Origin: Agapanthus africanus | Taxonomy: Eukaryota; Streptophyta; Magnoliopsida; Asparagales; Amaryllidaceae | Assembly (NCBI GenBank): GCA_030015575.1 | Contig: JASDDO010000019.1 | Location: 510,542,986 to 510,606,985, forward strand | Reading direction: 5' to 3' | DNA: 64,000 nt | In this document: one piece after another, positions 1 through 12,786 of the stretch | Position numbering within the stretch: the stretch's first letter is position 1 | How the letters are laid out: each line of letters begins with the position of its first letter | Notes under the pieces: generated by a model | What the model was told of the DNA's origin: nothing | The model's database searches: none | Seen by the model: only the letters and a program-made list of their open reading frames with translations | Position numbers and translations under genes: made by a program

Positions 1-2
1 AA

Positions 3-2653
3 TTAAATGAAGCTTTTCTTTGGCATTGTAGACTTGGTCATATTAACGAAACAAGACTAAACAAGTTACATAAAGATGGATATTTAAACTCTTTTGAATA
101 TAAATCCTATGCGACTTGCCAGTCTTGTATCAAGGGTAAAATGACCAAAACTCCGTTTACTGGACACGGAGAAAGAGCTACTCAGCTCCTGGGCCTCATA
201 CATAGTGATGTATGTGGGCCTATGTCTACACAGGCTAGAGGCGGTTTTTCATACTTCATTACATTCACCGATGATTTCTCAAGATTCGGTCATGTATTTT
301 TATTAAAGCACAAGTCCGACGCTTTTGAGAAGTTCGTTGAATATAAACAAGAAGTAGAAAAACAAACCGGCTTGAGTATTAAGATGCTTCGATCAGATCG
401 AGGTGGTGAGTATCTCAGTACAGAATTTGCAAACTTCCTAAAAGAGAATGGGATTCTCTCTCAGCTCACTCCGCCTTACACACCACGGCACAACGGTGTG
501 TCAGAACGACGGAATAGGACCCTATTAGATATGGTCCGGTCCATGATGAGTGACGCTGAGTTACCAGTCTCGTTTTGGGGGCATGCATTGGAGACTGCGG
601 CGTTTCTGCTAAACAGGGTTCCAACCAAAGCCGTGTCTACCACGCCATATGAGATATGGAATGGGAAGAGACCATCTCTTAAAAGAATTAAGATTTGGGG
701 TTGCCCGGCCTATGTTAAAAAGCAGAATCCGGACAAACTCGAGACACGGTCAGTCATGTGTAACTTTGTGGGATATCCAAAGAATTCTTATGGATATCTG
801 TTCTACCACAAAGAGGAACAAAAAGTGTTTGTTTCTCAGTATGCCACATTATGGAAAAAGAGTTTTTCACGGATAGAGATGATGGCAAGGTGGTAGATCT
901 AGAAGAGGTTCTGGAGACACAAACTACAAATGATGATTTGGTTGAACCGGCTGTTGCAACAGAAACTGAAGAACCTCAGCCACTCCGTAGGTCTGGTAGG
1001 ACTTCTCGCCCACCGGAGAGGTACTACGGTTTCCTCATTGATGGTGACAGAGAAGACTGTATCATGGAAGATGATGATCCTACCAGTTTTCAGCAAGCTA
1101 TCACGAGTGGTGACTCTGTGAAGTGGCTGGATGCCATGAGATCCGAAATGGAGTCTATGTACACCAATAAAGTATGGACTTTGGACGTTGTACCCCCTGG
1201 GGTAAAACCTGTAGGGTGCAAATGGATCTTTAAAAGAAAGATTGGTGTGGATGGGCAGGTAGAGACCTATAAGGCAAGACTTGTGGCGAAAGGTTTTCGT
1301 CAAAGACCAGGTTTGGACTATGACGAAACTTTTTCGCCCGTAGCCATGCTTAAATCTATTCGGATCCTACTTGCTATTGCTGCTCACTACGACTATGAAA
1401 TCTGGCAGATGGACGTTAAAACAGCATTTCTAAATGGAGATTTAGAAGAATGTGTTTATATGGATCAGCCAGAGGGTTTCATTGACAGTGGGAGCAGCGA
1501 GAAAGCATGTAGATTGCTTAAATCCATATATGGGTTAAAGCAGGCATCTCGGAGTTGGAACATCTGTTTCGATGATGTTATCAAAGAGTTTGATTTCATC
1601 AAAAATCCAGATGAACCTTGTGTTTATAGGAAGGCTGTAGGAAGAGCTGTCACATTCCTCGTATTGTACGTGGATGACATTCTTCTGATAGGAAATGATA
1701 TTCCTATGCTACAGTCGGTCAAATCATTCTTATCACTGAGGTTCTCCATGAAGGACCTGGGTGATGCCACATACATCCTGGGCATAAGGATCTATAGAGA
1801 TAGATCCAAAAAGTTATTGGGATTGTCCCAAACCAGGTACATCAACACCATCCTAAAAAGGTTTAGTATGGAAGACTCCAAGAGGGGTGCCTTACCCTCT
1901 TGCCATGGAGTCACTCTCTCCAAGGATTCTTGTCCAAAGACCGATGAAGAGAGAGCTCGCATGAGCATTATACCTTATGCTTCGGCAGTAGGGTCTATAA
2001 TGTATGCGATGTTATGTACACGCCCAGATGTAGCTTATGCACTTAGTGTTGTAAGCAGGTATCAATCCAACCCAGGGGAGAACCACTGGACAGCTGTGAA
2101 GAACATTCTTAAGTACTTACGAAGGACTAAAGAATTGTTCTTGGTGTATGGTAATAAAGATCTCCAAATGGAGGCCTTTACCGATTCGAGCTTCCAGAGC
2201 GATAAGGATGACAGCAAATCTATCTCAGGGTTTGTATTTACCCTCAATGGAGGGGCGGTAAGTTGGAAGAGTTCCAAACAAGATACCGTTGCAGACTCTA
2301 CGATGGAAGCTGAGTACATTGCTGCAAATGATGCCGCCAAGGAAGCCGTCTGGATGAAGAAGTTCGTCTCGGAGCTAGGAGTAGTTCCAACAATTATTGA
2401 TCCAATACCTTTGTATTGTGACAATAATGGGGCGATGGCGTTACCCAAGGAGCCCAGATCCCATCAGCGGTCCAGACACATCCTGAGGCGCTTTCATTTG
2501 ATCCGGGAGATTGTAGATCGCCGCGAGATCGAGATTAAGAGAGTAGACACAAAGAACAACGCCGCGGATCCATTCACCAAGGCTCTTCCTCAGCCGCAGC
2601 ATGAGCGACTTTTTGAGATGTTGGGTATGAGATACGCCAATAACTGGCCTTAG
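3..2653 (+). pseudogene. R1: Ty1/copia pol, 5'-truncated by the window, one frameshift
   Basis: This is the retrotransposon polyprotein that would cut, copy and integrate element R1. It reads in from the left edge within the GAG-pre-integrase zinc-binding region (WHCRLGHIN then CQSCIKGK). Integrase follows with the DDE acidic residues in IHSDVCGPM, LRSDRGGEY and NGVSERRNRT. RT is recognised by NKVWTLD, the MDVKTAFLNG motif and YVDDILLIGND (near 1670). RNase H carries TDSSFQSDKDD, DSTMEAEY and LYCDNNG and ends at the stop codon 2651-2653. Frame 0 runs from base 3 to about 849 and frame 2 from about 851 to the end. Comparison with R2 and R4 indicates a one-base loss at about 849-851 at the end of the integrase. 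The rest of the pol is open, so decay is recent. Lineage assignment (Angela/BARE-like copia) is by overall resemblance; gag and protease are outside the window. Confidence 0.93.
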
Positions 2654-2667
2654 TGCAAGTGGAAGAT
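2654..2667 (+). promoter_or_regulatory. R1 polypurine tract
   Basis: A purine-rich tract (GTGGAAGAT-type) lies between the pol stop and the TG that opens the 3' LTR. Its place and sequence match the tracts of the other six elements here (AAGTGGGAGAT). It primes plus-strand DNA synthesis in LTR elements. Confidence 0.8.
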
Positions 2668-4763
2668 TGTTGGATATATGTATGCCCTAGAGGCCATTAT
2701 GTGATAGTTGATGTATCTATACATGTATATATATTCAGTTTGCATTCTTGCTCGACATGATAGTATGCTATCTGGTTTCACTTTATCTGACATGTTGATT
2801 TGATCATGCTTTTATTCATTCATACATGCTGATAAAGCCCTAAGGATATTGGCTTGACTACTCTGATTATGATGAAGATCATACTAGTGGGACATCTGTA
2901 GTCTATAAGCATATCCTGAAATGTCCCTAGTCGGAGGTGTATCGAGACGGGGCATCGATATACCAGAGTAGACTAGCGTATATGATACTAGACCCATGTG
3001 ATGGGCGATGGATGTTCCCACATTCGTCGATGTTTGACATCAAGATCATATACGGGTGCTCAGTGGTGACTGGGTACACTGGACGGACTCGCCGAGAACT
3101 CCTATATGGAATTATATCTATCGTCGGATAGCAGTTCTCAGGCGACACTGGTACAGGTTAGTCTGTAGACCCGAGATCGTCATGGAGTCTTGTGTGTTCT
3201 CCCGCTGTACTTTGATTGCCACCCTACCACGGCTCTACTGAGTCGTGCAAACAGGTGGCCGTTGGGTACAGTCCCGAGACACACGAAGACGATGAGCGAT
3301 AGGAGGGGTTTCGTCTCACCCGGTATTGGGAGTTGATGCTGTGCTGTGCTCGACTGGTTATAACAGCAAGTCCCTGGCCAGGGCTGCTGAGATTTGCTGA
3401 TAAGTGTTATCAGTAGTTTCTCGATCTGTTATAGACCATTCACCGACACGACTTATTGAGTTATTGGGGTCGACGTGACCATCCCTAGGCTCGATATGCA
3501 GCATATCTGACGAAGAGACCGGACTGTACGATAGTGTTGCCGGAAGGCTCGACAGGAGTTGTAGCAGGTTCGCTTGTTGTCTTCTGATCGTTCAATACCC
3601 GGGTGGCCGTTACGTTTAGCTGACCTCTTGCGGCTTGAGGGCACTTGATATGATCATTACCCTCTGCCGGCGTATTGACGAGTCTTAGAGTCCCACAGAG
3701 GAGTTACCCAGTCCAGGAGAAACGTTGTGGTGCGCATATGCGATATGCGCATACACCCGATTGAAATGTGCGTATATGATACCGAACATTGATCGGGTGA
3801 ACTGCTTTTGGTGGGGTCATATGAGATATGACCGGATTGATAAATCAAGTGTTGATTTATCATTTAACCATTAGTTTTCTCACTCAAAACCTTTCTAGGG
3901 TTTGATGGATGTATGCATGCATGCATGTGTTTCTATTTTTCTTTTCTAGTTTCATGCACATGAAGATGTGCATACATGTACACATACATACATCAAACTA
4001 TCATGGTTGTTTATATATGGAAATGGTGGCAATATAAGCCTCACACCATAGATTAAACTATGGATAATTATTTAATTTTGGTTTTAAAAGAAAATGAAAA
4101 GGAAAGGATAATTATGCTAGTTTCTACATGCTTCTTTTAACCTAACCATTCTCACCCACCACTAAACCATGGTTATCTTTTCCTTTATCATTCTAAACCC
4201 AAGTTAAATTAATCATCCATCATTTAATCATGGTTAGAGTCAAGAAGGATTAAATATATATAGTGATATTTTATTTTCTTTTGTAGAAAAACCTAATGGT
4301 TATCATTTTTATCTCTTGAAAGAAAAAGCCACCATTTTCATCCTCCTTCATCTTCTTCTCTCTAGTTCTTTTCTAGTGAGTGAAACACAACAAAAGAAAG
4401 GTTTTTGAAGTGAGATCCAAAGCCACAACAACATTCTACACAAGCTTAGCCGTTTCGTTTAGAGTGTTATCTTCGGTTAGACGAAGTAGCAAGCTTGGAC
4501 GGATATCTCCGCGGTGGATCATCGTGGACACAAGGGGAGTTCAAGAGGACCTCGTTTCAACACTAAAGAGCCTAAGGAGCGAAGCAAAAACGGGAGCTAC
4601 AAAGGTTGTAGCCTTCAAACCCTAACTTTTGTTAGCTTTAAGTTTAGTAAACCCTAATTTTCTAGGATCTATCCTTTGCATGTTAGTTTAGCACCTTAAA
4701 AATTAAAACTTTGGGTCATGTGATGCTTCAAAACTCTTCATTGGGTGCTATACTAACCTTACA
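2668..4763 (+). repeat. R1 3' LTR
   Basis: The LTR opens with TGTTGG directly after the polypurine tract and ends with CTTACA, giving about 2096 bp. The following bases restore the reading frame of another copia pol (R2), which fixes the right border. It contains the structured middle section shared by all LTRs here: hairpin GAGAACT/AGTTCTC (3094-3139) and CTGATAA-gtg-TTATCAG (3397-3413). The last 700 bp is A/T rich and non-coding. A short open frame at 4380-4625 is unlike any family I recognise and is not called a gene. Confidence 0.9.
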
Positions 4764-7721
4764 TCCCTCACAGTTGCTAACGGAATGAGCATGGACGCTG
4801 AATCCGTAGGGGAATATCATCTTGGGATGACAACTGGGCAGATATTGATTCTGCGTAACTGTTTTTATGTACCAGGTACGACTTGTAATATCATATCTGT
4901 ACCCTTACTTTCTAAGGAAGGATATGATTTTGCTTTTACAAGAGATGTGGTTCACATCCACCTAAATCAAGTTTTGATTGGGTCAGGTACATTAGAAAAC
5001 GGAATATACGTATTAAATTAAGCTCAGATTTTCAGTGTCCAGAACACACTTAAAAGAAAGTCTCCGGAAACAAATCAGGCTTTCTTATGGCATTGTAGAC
5101 TAGGTCACATCAATGAGAGGAGGTTGACTAAGTTACATAAAGAAGGATATTTGAATCCGTTCGAATATCAATCTTATGCTACTTGTGAATCTTGTCTCAT
5201 GGGAAAGATGACAAAAACTCCATTCACTGGACACGGAGTAACAGCAAGCGAGCTCTTGGGACTCGTACACAGTGACGTGTGCGGTCCAATGTCTACACAT
5301 GCGTGAGGTGGTTATTCCTACTTCATTACTTTTACGGATGATTTCTCTATGTATGGATATGTCTTCTTAATGAAGCACAAATCCGAGGCCTTTGAGAAAT
5401 TCCAAGAATACAAGAATGAAGTGGAAAAACAAACAGGCAAAAGTATAAAGACACTAAGATCTGATCGAGGTGGTGAATACTTAAGTGCCGAGTTCCTGGG
5501 TTACTTAAAAGAGAATGGAATTCTCTCTCAGCTTACTCCTCCATACACACCACAACATAACGGTGTATCAGAAAGGAGGAATCGAACCCTATTGGATATG
5601 GTTCGTTCCATGATGAGTAACGCTGAGTTACCGCGATCATTCTGGGGATATGCACTAGAATTAGCTGCATATCTTTTGAACCAGGTTCCTACCAAAACTG
5701 TGCCTACCACACCATATCAGATGTGGAGTGGAAAGAAACCATGTCTAAAACATTTTAAGACATGGGGATGTCCTGCTTTTGTAAAAAAGCAGCATGCGGA
5801 CAAGCTCGAGGCACGCTCAGTAAAGTGTAAGTTTGTCGGATATCCAAAGAACTCCAAGGGATATTATTTCTATTACGCAGAGGAACAAAAGGTTTTTGTT
5901 TCTCATCATGCCTGCTTCTTAGAAACTGAATTTTTAGAAAATCAGAAGAGTGGGAGAGCAATAGAACTGGAAGAAATTCCAGATCCACAAGCTATTACTG
6001 AAACCTTGGTAGAACAAGAAGGTTCAGGTGAACAGGACATCCCGACGCCACTCCGCAGGAGTAGTAGGCAATCTCATCCGCCCGAGAGATACTACGGTTT
6101 TCTCATAGACGGGGATAGAGAGGATTGCACTATTGATTATAATGAGCCTACTAGCTTCCAGCAAGCCATTCAGAGCGGTGACTCAGTAAAATGGCTGGAT
6201 GCAATGCGAACCGAAATGGAGTCCATGTACACCAACAAAGTATGGACTTTGGACATTGCTCCAGATGGGGTAAAACCCGTAGGATGCAAATGGATCTTCA
6301 AAAAGAAGATTGCTGTGGATAGATAGGTTGAAACCTATAAGGCTAGACTTGTTGCAAAGGGTTTCCGTCAAAGACCTGGTTTGGACTATGACGAAACCTT
6401 TTCTCCAGTGGATATGCTTAAATCTATTCGGGTCCTTCTTGCTATTGCTGCTTTCCACGATTATGAAATCTGGCAAATGGACGTAAAGACGGCCTTTCTA
6501 AATGGAAATTTGGAAGAAAGCGTCTATATGGATCAGCCAGAAGGATTCATTCAGAGTGGGAGCAGCGGTAAAGTATGCAAGTTGCTTAAGTCCATTTATG
6601 GACTAAAGCAGGCATCACGGAGTTGGAACATCTGTTTTGATGATGCTGTCAAAGAATTTGACTTTATCAAAAATCCAGATGAACCATGCATATACAGTAA
6701 GATTGTAGGGAGAGCTGTAGTATTCCTCGTCTTGTACGTGGATGACATTCTCCTAATAGGAAATGATATTCCTATGTTACAGTCAGTCAAAAGATTCTTG
6801 TCACATAAAATCTCCATTAAAGACCTAGGTGATGCCACCTACATTCTGGGAATCCGGATCTATCGTGATAGATCAAAAAGGATGTTGGGACTTTCACAGT
6901 CCAGGTACATAGACACCATAGTGAAGAGATTCAGTATGGATGATTCTAAACGCGGTAACCTACCGGCTTGTCACGGAATCACCCTCTCCAAAGAGATTTC
7001 TCCCAAGACTGATTTGGAAAGGGATCGCAGGTCGATTATACCCTACGCTTCTGCAGTAGGCTCTATAATGTATGCGATGTTATGTACCAGACAAGATATA
7101 GTATACGCATTGAGCGTTGTAAGCCGGTATCAGGAAAACCCAGGGGAGAAGCACTGGATAGCAGTAAAGAACATTCTCAAGTACCTGAGAAGGACTAAGG
7201 AGATGTTCTTGGTGTATGGCGGAAAAGACCTCCAGATGGAGGCCTTTGCCGACTCCGGCTTCCAGAGTGACAAAGATAATTCCAAATCCATGTCGGGTTA
7301 TGTCTTTACCCTCAATGGAGGGGCGGTCTGTTGGAAGAGTTCCAAGCAGGAGACCGTTGCTGACTCAACAATGGAAGCAGAGTACATAGCTGCTTGCGAT
7401 GCCGCAAAAGAAGCTGTCTGGATGAAGAAATTCCTCACAGAACTTCAGGTGGTTCCTTCCAGTGTTGGTCCAATACCTCTGTATTGTGACAACAACGGCG
7501 CTATTGCTTTAGCAAAGGAACCCAGGTCCCATCAGAAGTCCAGACACATCTTAAGGCGGTATCACCTGATCAGGGAGATCGTAGATCGCGGGGAGATCGA
7601 GGTGAAGAGAGTAGAGATAGAGAATAACATTGCTGATCCATTCACAAAGGCCCTTCCTCAGACGCAGTTCGAGAGGCTATTCGAGATGATAGGTCTACGA
7701 TATGCCAGCTCATGGCCCTAG
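4764..7721 (+). pseudogene. R2: Ty1/copia pol, three in-frame nonsense codons
   Basis: This pol fragment is read in one frame from 4764 to the stop at 7719-7721. It begins after the protease site at TVANGMSM because R1 inserted there; the 5' part lies left of the window. It holds the HHCC region (WHCRLGHIN, CESCLMGK), integrase (VHSDVCGPM, LRSDRGGEY, NGVSERRNRT), RT (YVDDILLIGND near 6733) and RNase H (DSTMEAEY, LYCDNNG). Three premature stops interrupt it: TAA at 5019-5021, TGA at 5304-5306 and TAG at 6324-6326. By comparison with sister elements each replaces CAA, CGA or CAG, that is a C-to-T change. No frameshift is evident. The element could not make a complete polyprotein. Confidence 0.92.
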
Positions 7722-7735
7722 TGCCAGTGGGAGAT
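7722..7735 (+). promoter_or_regulatory. R2 polypurine tract
   Basis: CCAGTGGGAGAT sits just before the TGTTAG start of the LTR, the expected site of plus-strand priming. Confidence 0.8.
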
Positions 7736-9693
7736 TGTTAGTGTATATGCCCTAGGGGCCATTATTGTATCATACTAGATTGTATATTACTTAATGGAAG
7801 CTTGGGATATTCACAGTTATATATATACAGTCTTGCTAAAAATGGTAGTATGCTACTTGGTTTGTGTCTACTTTAATATGTGCATATGTTTCTTGTAACA
7901 AATCACTTATACATATTAGTAGAGCCCATATGATCTTTGCTTGATTACCAGCGTCGTGGTGGCAGTCATACTAGTGGGGGCTGGGTAGTCTGTAAGCAAC
8001 ATCCTATACAGGTCCCTGGTCGTTGGATTGTCGAGATAGGGCATCGATATTCCGGAGTAGACTAAGTATATACGCTTCTCATCCCAGTTGGGGAAATGGT
8101 ATGTCCCACAGCCATCAGTACGCCGTACTGGAGATAGTATACAGGTGCTCGTTAGGTTACGGGTACACCGGACATGACTCGCTGAGGAACTGATTGGTTG
8201 GTATTATACCCATCGTCAGTTATCAGTTCCCAGGTGACATGAGTACAGCATAGTCCGCAGACTTGACACTGCTGCTTCGCCTCGAGTGTGTCCCACTGTT
8301 CTTAGATTGCTACCCTACCACGGCTCAAAGGAGTCGTGCAAACAGGTAGCAGTTGGGTGCAGTCCCGAGCACTTGGAGGCAGTGGCGGTTAGATAGGATT
8401 CGTCTCTCCCGGTATTGGGAGATGATATCGCGCTGTGTCAGAGAGCCATTACACAAAGTCCCTGGCCAGGGCAAACAAGATATACTGGTAGGTTCCAGTA
8501 GCTTCTCAGGGTGTAATGGGCTTCGCTCAAACACGACTTATACAGCTATTAGGGGACTGACGCTTGCCGCCCCCTAGGCTTGATATGTGATATTCTTAGG
8601 CGAACAGACCGGACTGTACGGAGATTGTCACATCAGGCTCAGTGGGAGTTCGGATGATTTACCTCATCTGCCTTCTTATCGACATCTACCTGGGGACCGT
8701 TACGTACAGCTAGTGCCGCTTGCGTTCTATGGTTAAACCCACTGCCAGCGTAGTGTCGAGTCTTTAGAGTCCCACACAGAGAGTTTCCCTGCTCCAGGCG
8801 AAACGATATAGACGTCGTATGTTTTTTACGACAAGGGTTCGGATGCATACGTGTGTTTACGCACGTACGACTTTTCGGACAGTTTTTACTAGCAGGATTT
8901 GGTTTAAGCCAGATTCTAGTATCAGGTTATTGGATTTATACAGTCTATAGTTTTTCCGTGTTTTCACGGATTGGAGGGGCGTTCTCGTAATTTGTCGAGA
9001 AGGTTCTAGAAGAGTGGTGACATGAGGGGTTGAGGTGGCTTTTTCATGATTGCTTTGTCTGACTCATTTATATGATTCATCATATCATTAATGCTTCATT
9101 AATGATCTAATGACTCACATGATGAATCACTCTCCTTGATTAAATGAAACATGGTGAATAATCAATTAATTGATATTATTTGATAATTCATTATGTATCA
9201 TATATTCAAGTGAGAAGGACTTTTGTTCTCATTATCATTCTTACCTTCTCTCTCCTCAAGCTCACTCTCTCTTGAAACCCTAACCCTAACCTCTCATGTG
9301 TTGAGATCAAGGGTTAGATAGACTAAAACATCCATAACCTCACTCTATATCCTCTAGGTGGCTTAGATTAGCACTTTAAGCAACCTAGTTATCTCAAGTT
9401 TGAGATTAAGCTTGGCGTAGAAGCTTTCGGGTGGATCTTCTTTGATTCGAGGAGGCCGTGAAGTTGCCGATGTTCCAAGGAGCCTACGAGGAGTGGAGGA
9501 CAGCGATGAAGACCCGAAGGACATGTAACGTGAGATATAACTCCGGTACCGAGTAGTTAAACCTCTAGTATAACGTTAGCAATGGTTTAGATTATGATTC
9601 ATGCGCTCAAGTCCGTGTTACGAAGCTTTGATAATCGTTTTTCATATATTCCGCCTCCCCGCAAGTTAGTGGGGTGCGTGACATGGACTTACA
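7736..9693 (+). repeat. R2 3' LTR
   Basis: This LTR starts TGTTAG after the tract and ends GACTTACA, 1958 bp, the shortest LTR here. After it the sequence continues with R3 interior (GGGTACAGTTTT), which also occurs in R6 near 39110 and fixes the border. It carries the same hairpin series as other LTRs with different arms: GGAACTGAT/ATCAGTTCC (8186-8230) and ACTGG/CCAGT near 8480. The region 9000-9690 is A/T rich with no credible gene. Confidence 0.88.
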
Positions 9694-10549
9694 ATTGCCT
9701 GGGTACAGTTTTTAACCTACGACACATAAGTTTTGAGTTATTCAACTCAGCGGATTTATACAGAGTATTGTATGTTGTCCAGTGTCCATCAGGATAAAGG
9801 GGTTGGTCCTCTTACTCTGTTCTGTTTACTTGTGACTTCTCTAGTTTTTAGAAAAGTGTTTCATAGAAATACAAAGTCTAAGTTTTGAGAAGTTGTGGGT
9901 ATAGGAATAAAGTAGAGAACCAGGTGTCACAAGTATCGGGATTCTTCAAAGAAATCGAAGATGTAGATTCTTGTGATTGGTATTCAGTTAGTGGTTTTGA
10001 GAAACTTGTTTCTCTTTTAGGTTACTCATAATTGGATGGATTCCTAAGTTGAGTAATGCCGATTAGCCTTTCTCCATTAAGTTGATATGCACTAGAGAAA
10101 GCTGCATGATTTGAATCTGGTTCCAATTAAATAAGTGCCAAAGTTTCTATATTGGATATAGAATGCTTCATATCTTAACGATGTTAAAGTAAGGGGAGTT
10201 GTCCAGCTTATGCTTAAAACCAGACACTGGATAACTCAAGACACGTTTCTGTAATGGCAGTTTGCAGGTTGACCCTAGCTTTGACGAGGGTTGTTTTTCT
10301 ACCATCTGGAAGATCAATAGTGATATTGTTCTTGACTCGCCACAGTTTTAGTAAAATGGATTTTTTCAGAAAACAGTAGTAGGAGTATGGTAGAACCGGA
10401 AGTGATTCCAGAACCGCAAATGATTACGGAAAATTTAATAGGACCTAAATATTCAATCAGGTTTGACATTCCATTAGCCACTCCGCAGATATGGTGGGTA
10501 ACCTCAGACTCCCGAGAGGTACTCCGGTAGCCTCAAGGACGGTGACAGG
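9694..10549 (+). mobile_element. R3 interior, left part (decayed pol of a non-autonomous copia element)
   Basis: This stretch is nearly colinear with R6 39110-39965 and R7 about 51900-52750, so it belongs to the same family. Patches match copia pol at low identity, for example the integrase/RT linker (VEPEVIPEPQ-like) and a PPERYYG-like end, but no frame is open. ACAGG at 10545-10549 is the left copy of the R4 target duplication. It is interrupted on the left by R2 and on the right by R4. Confidence 0.85.
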
Positions 10550-12772
10550 TGTAGGGTTCCTAGGCACACAGTAGAGGTCTCACAAGGCATCAACCATGCC
10601 ATGTTACAAAAATATGGTGCCGAGAAACCCTAGTTAACGGATCGTTGCTAGAAATCTAGGGGAAAAGTAAACTAGTTAACACTTAACTACTAGAATATGG
10701 AAATTACAACCTTTGTAGATCCGGATATCCACCTCCACGGCTCCGCAACGAAGTCTCCTCGCTGTCCAAGTCGAACCCCGGGCTCTAGCGTCGGCTTCAT
10801 CGGAGAATGAACGGGCTTGGTCATCGACGACGATGCCGAAGATGATCTACGTCGAGGCATCGCTAGATCAAGCTCCCACTTCACAATGTGATGAAACTTG
10901 TGAAGAAAACACACTCTACTACTTGGCAAGAGGTAGAGGATGAAAAAATAGGAGGTGGGTTCTCTTTAGAATTGGATTTCTCACTCTCAAGCTCAAGTTG
11001 CCATTGATGGCCTCAAGGTTTCAAACTTGAAGATGAAGAAGAAGATGAGCTAGAATTATGATAAGTCTATTTTAAAATGAAAAGAAAAACAATACTTATC
11101 ATAATCAAACTAAGGTTAAGTGTAGAGAGCAAACCATGGTAAGTGGGAATAGTTAGGGTTTAACATGAAGACAAAATGGTCTTTGAGTCAAACCTTCATG
11201 AAGCTTCATCAAGCTTCATGACAAAAAGAAAACCATTTTGTTTTCATAAAATTATTTAAATAAAAAGGAATGGATAAATAAATGAGTGATTAAAACAAAA
11301 CCCTAATTATCTACTTAACCATGGTTTTATTCTTTATACTTAACCATATAAACATGCATCATCAAATATGATACATACAAGTGCACAAAAGTATATCACA
11401 TATACATCATGCACATCAAGTGAGAAAATCCCTTTAAAGTGAACCAATACTAGTTAATGCAAAATAATATATCAAATATATAATTATACATTAAATCATT
11501 AAATCAACATTTGATTCAATGATCCGGTCATGTCGCACATAACCGACTAGTATTCAATGTATCGATTTATCGAATCAATGATTCGATAACTAGGTCATAT
11601 CGAATACAACCAATCGAAACATTTATCGCGAGAATGAAATGCGGTATCACATACACGCATTATTCTCGCTCCCGTACATATCTCATATGCGCTCCTATTT
11701 CGTTTCGCTTGAGCCAGGAAACCTTTGTGTAGGACTCTAAAGACTCGTCAATACGCCGGTAGCAGATGATGATCATATCAAGCACCCACAAGCCGCAAGC
11801 GGTCTGCTAAACGTAACGGCCACCCGGGTATTGAGCGATCAGAAGATCGACGAGCTAGCCCGCTCACACTCCTGTGAATCCAACCAGTAACACTTACCGT
11901 ACAGTCCGATCTGTTCGTCTGATACGTCGCATATCAAGTCTAGGGGTGGTAAACGTCAGACCCCAATAACCGATAAGTCGTGCCGATGTGAGGCTCATAA
12001 TGGGTCGAGAAACTACTGGTAACACTTACCAGCAAATCTCTGATCAGCCATGGCCAGGGACTTCCCTGTTACGGCCAATCGAGCACAGCGCAACATCAAC
12101 CCCCAATACCGGGAGAGACGAAACCCCTCCTATCGCTCATTGCCTCCATGTGATTCGGGACTGTACCCAAAGACCACCGTTTTGCACGCCCTCATGGACG
12201 TGGTAAGGTGGAGATTAAAGCACAGTGGGAATCACACAAGACTCTATGACGATCTCGGGTCTACAGACTAACCTGCACAAGTGTCACCTGAGAACTGCCA
12301 TCTGACGTGAGGTATAATACCATCTGGGAGTTCTCGGCGAGTCCGTCCAGTGTACCCAGTCTCCACTGAGCACCCGTATACCATCTCTGATGTCAAACAC
12401 CAATGGATATGGGATCATCCATCGCCCATCTCATGGGTCGAGAAGCGTATACGTTAGTCTACTCTGGTATATCGATGCCCCGTCTCGATACACCCACGAC
12501 TAGGGACCTTGAAGGATGTAGTTATTGACTACCATGTCCCCACTAGTTGATCTGCATCATAGTCCAGGCAGTCAAGTACACATCCTAAGTGCTTTACCAA
12601 CATGTAACTATAAGACAGTATAAAGAGACTAGTGTACATGTTAAGATAAAGAGTAACCAGATAGCATACTATCATATCGAGCAAGAAAGTCATCTCTATA
12701 TATGTCCAAGCATCCAATATAATATACATCATCTGTACAATACTGGCCTCTAGGGCATACATACAACTAACA
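10550..12772 (-). repeat. R4 3' LTR (left copy)
   Basis: In element orientation the LTR runs TGTTAG to CCTACA, here as the reverse complement, 2223 bp. It is a near-identical copy of 18947-21169. It includes the CTGGTAA-gtg-TTACCAG hairpin and the GAGAACT/AGTTCTC hairpin seen in R5. Short open frames within it (for example 12529-12762) recur only because the LTR is duplicated. Confidence 0.95.
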
Positions 12773-12786
12773 ATCTCCCACTTGCA
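12773..12786 (-). promoter_or_regulatory. R4 polypurine tract
   Basis: Read on the minus strand, GTGCAAGTGGGAGAT lies between the pol stop and the LTR start. It is identical to the tract of R5. Confidence 0.85.

Noticed and set aside
3056..3241. Many short ORFs in LTR and leader sequence on both strands
   Set aside because: All under about 140 codons, not shared as protein between families, and lying in structured non-coding repeats.
10690..10929. Minus-strand open frame with RRRSSSASSS (also at 19087)
   Set aside because: Identical place in both R4 LTRs; low complexity, no start context or domain, not found in R5 as an open frame.
12529..12762. Hydrophobic open frame (MYALEASIVQMM..) at the start of R4 and R5 LTRs, also near 20926, 26043 and 43869
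   Set aside because: It recurs because LTRs are copied in pairs; related LTRs (R1, R2) have early stops in it, so there is no sign of protein selection.
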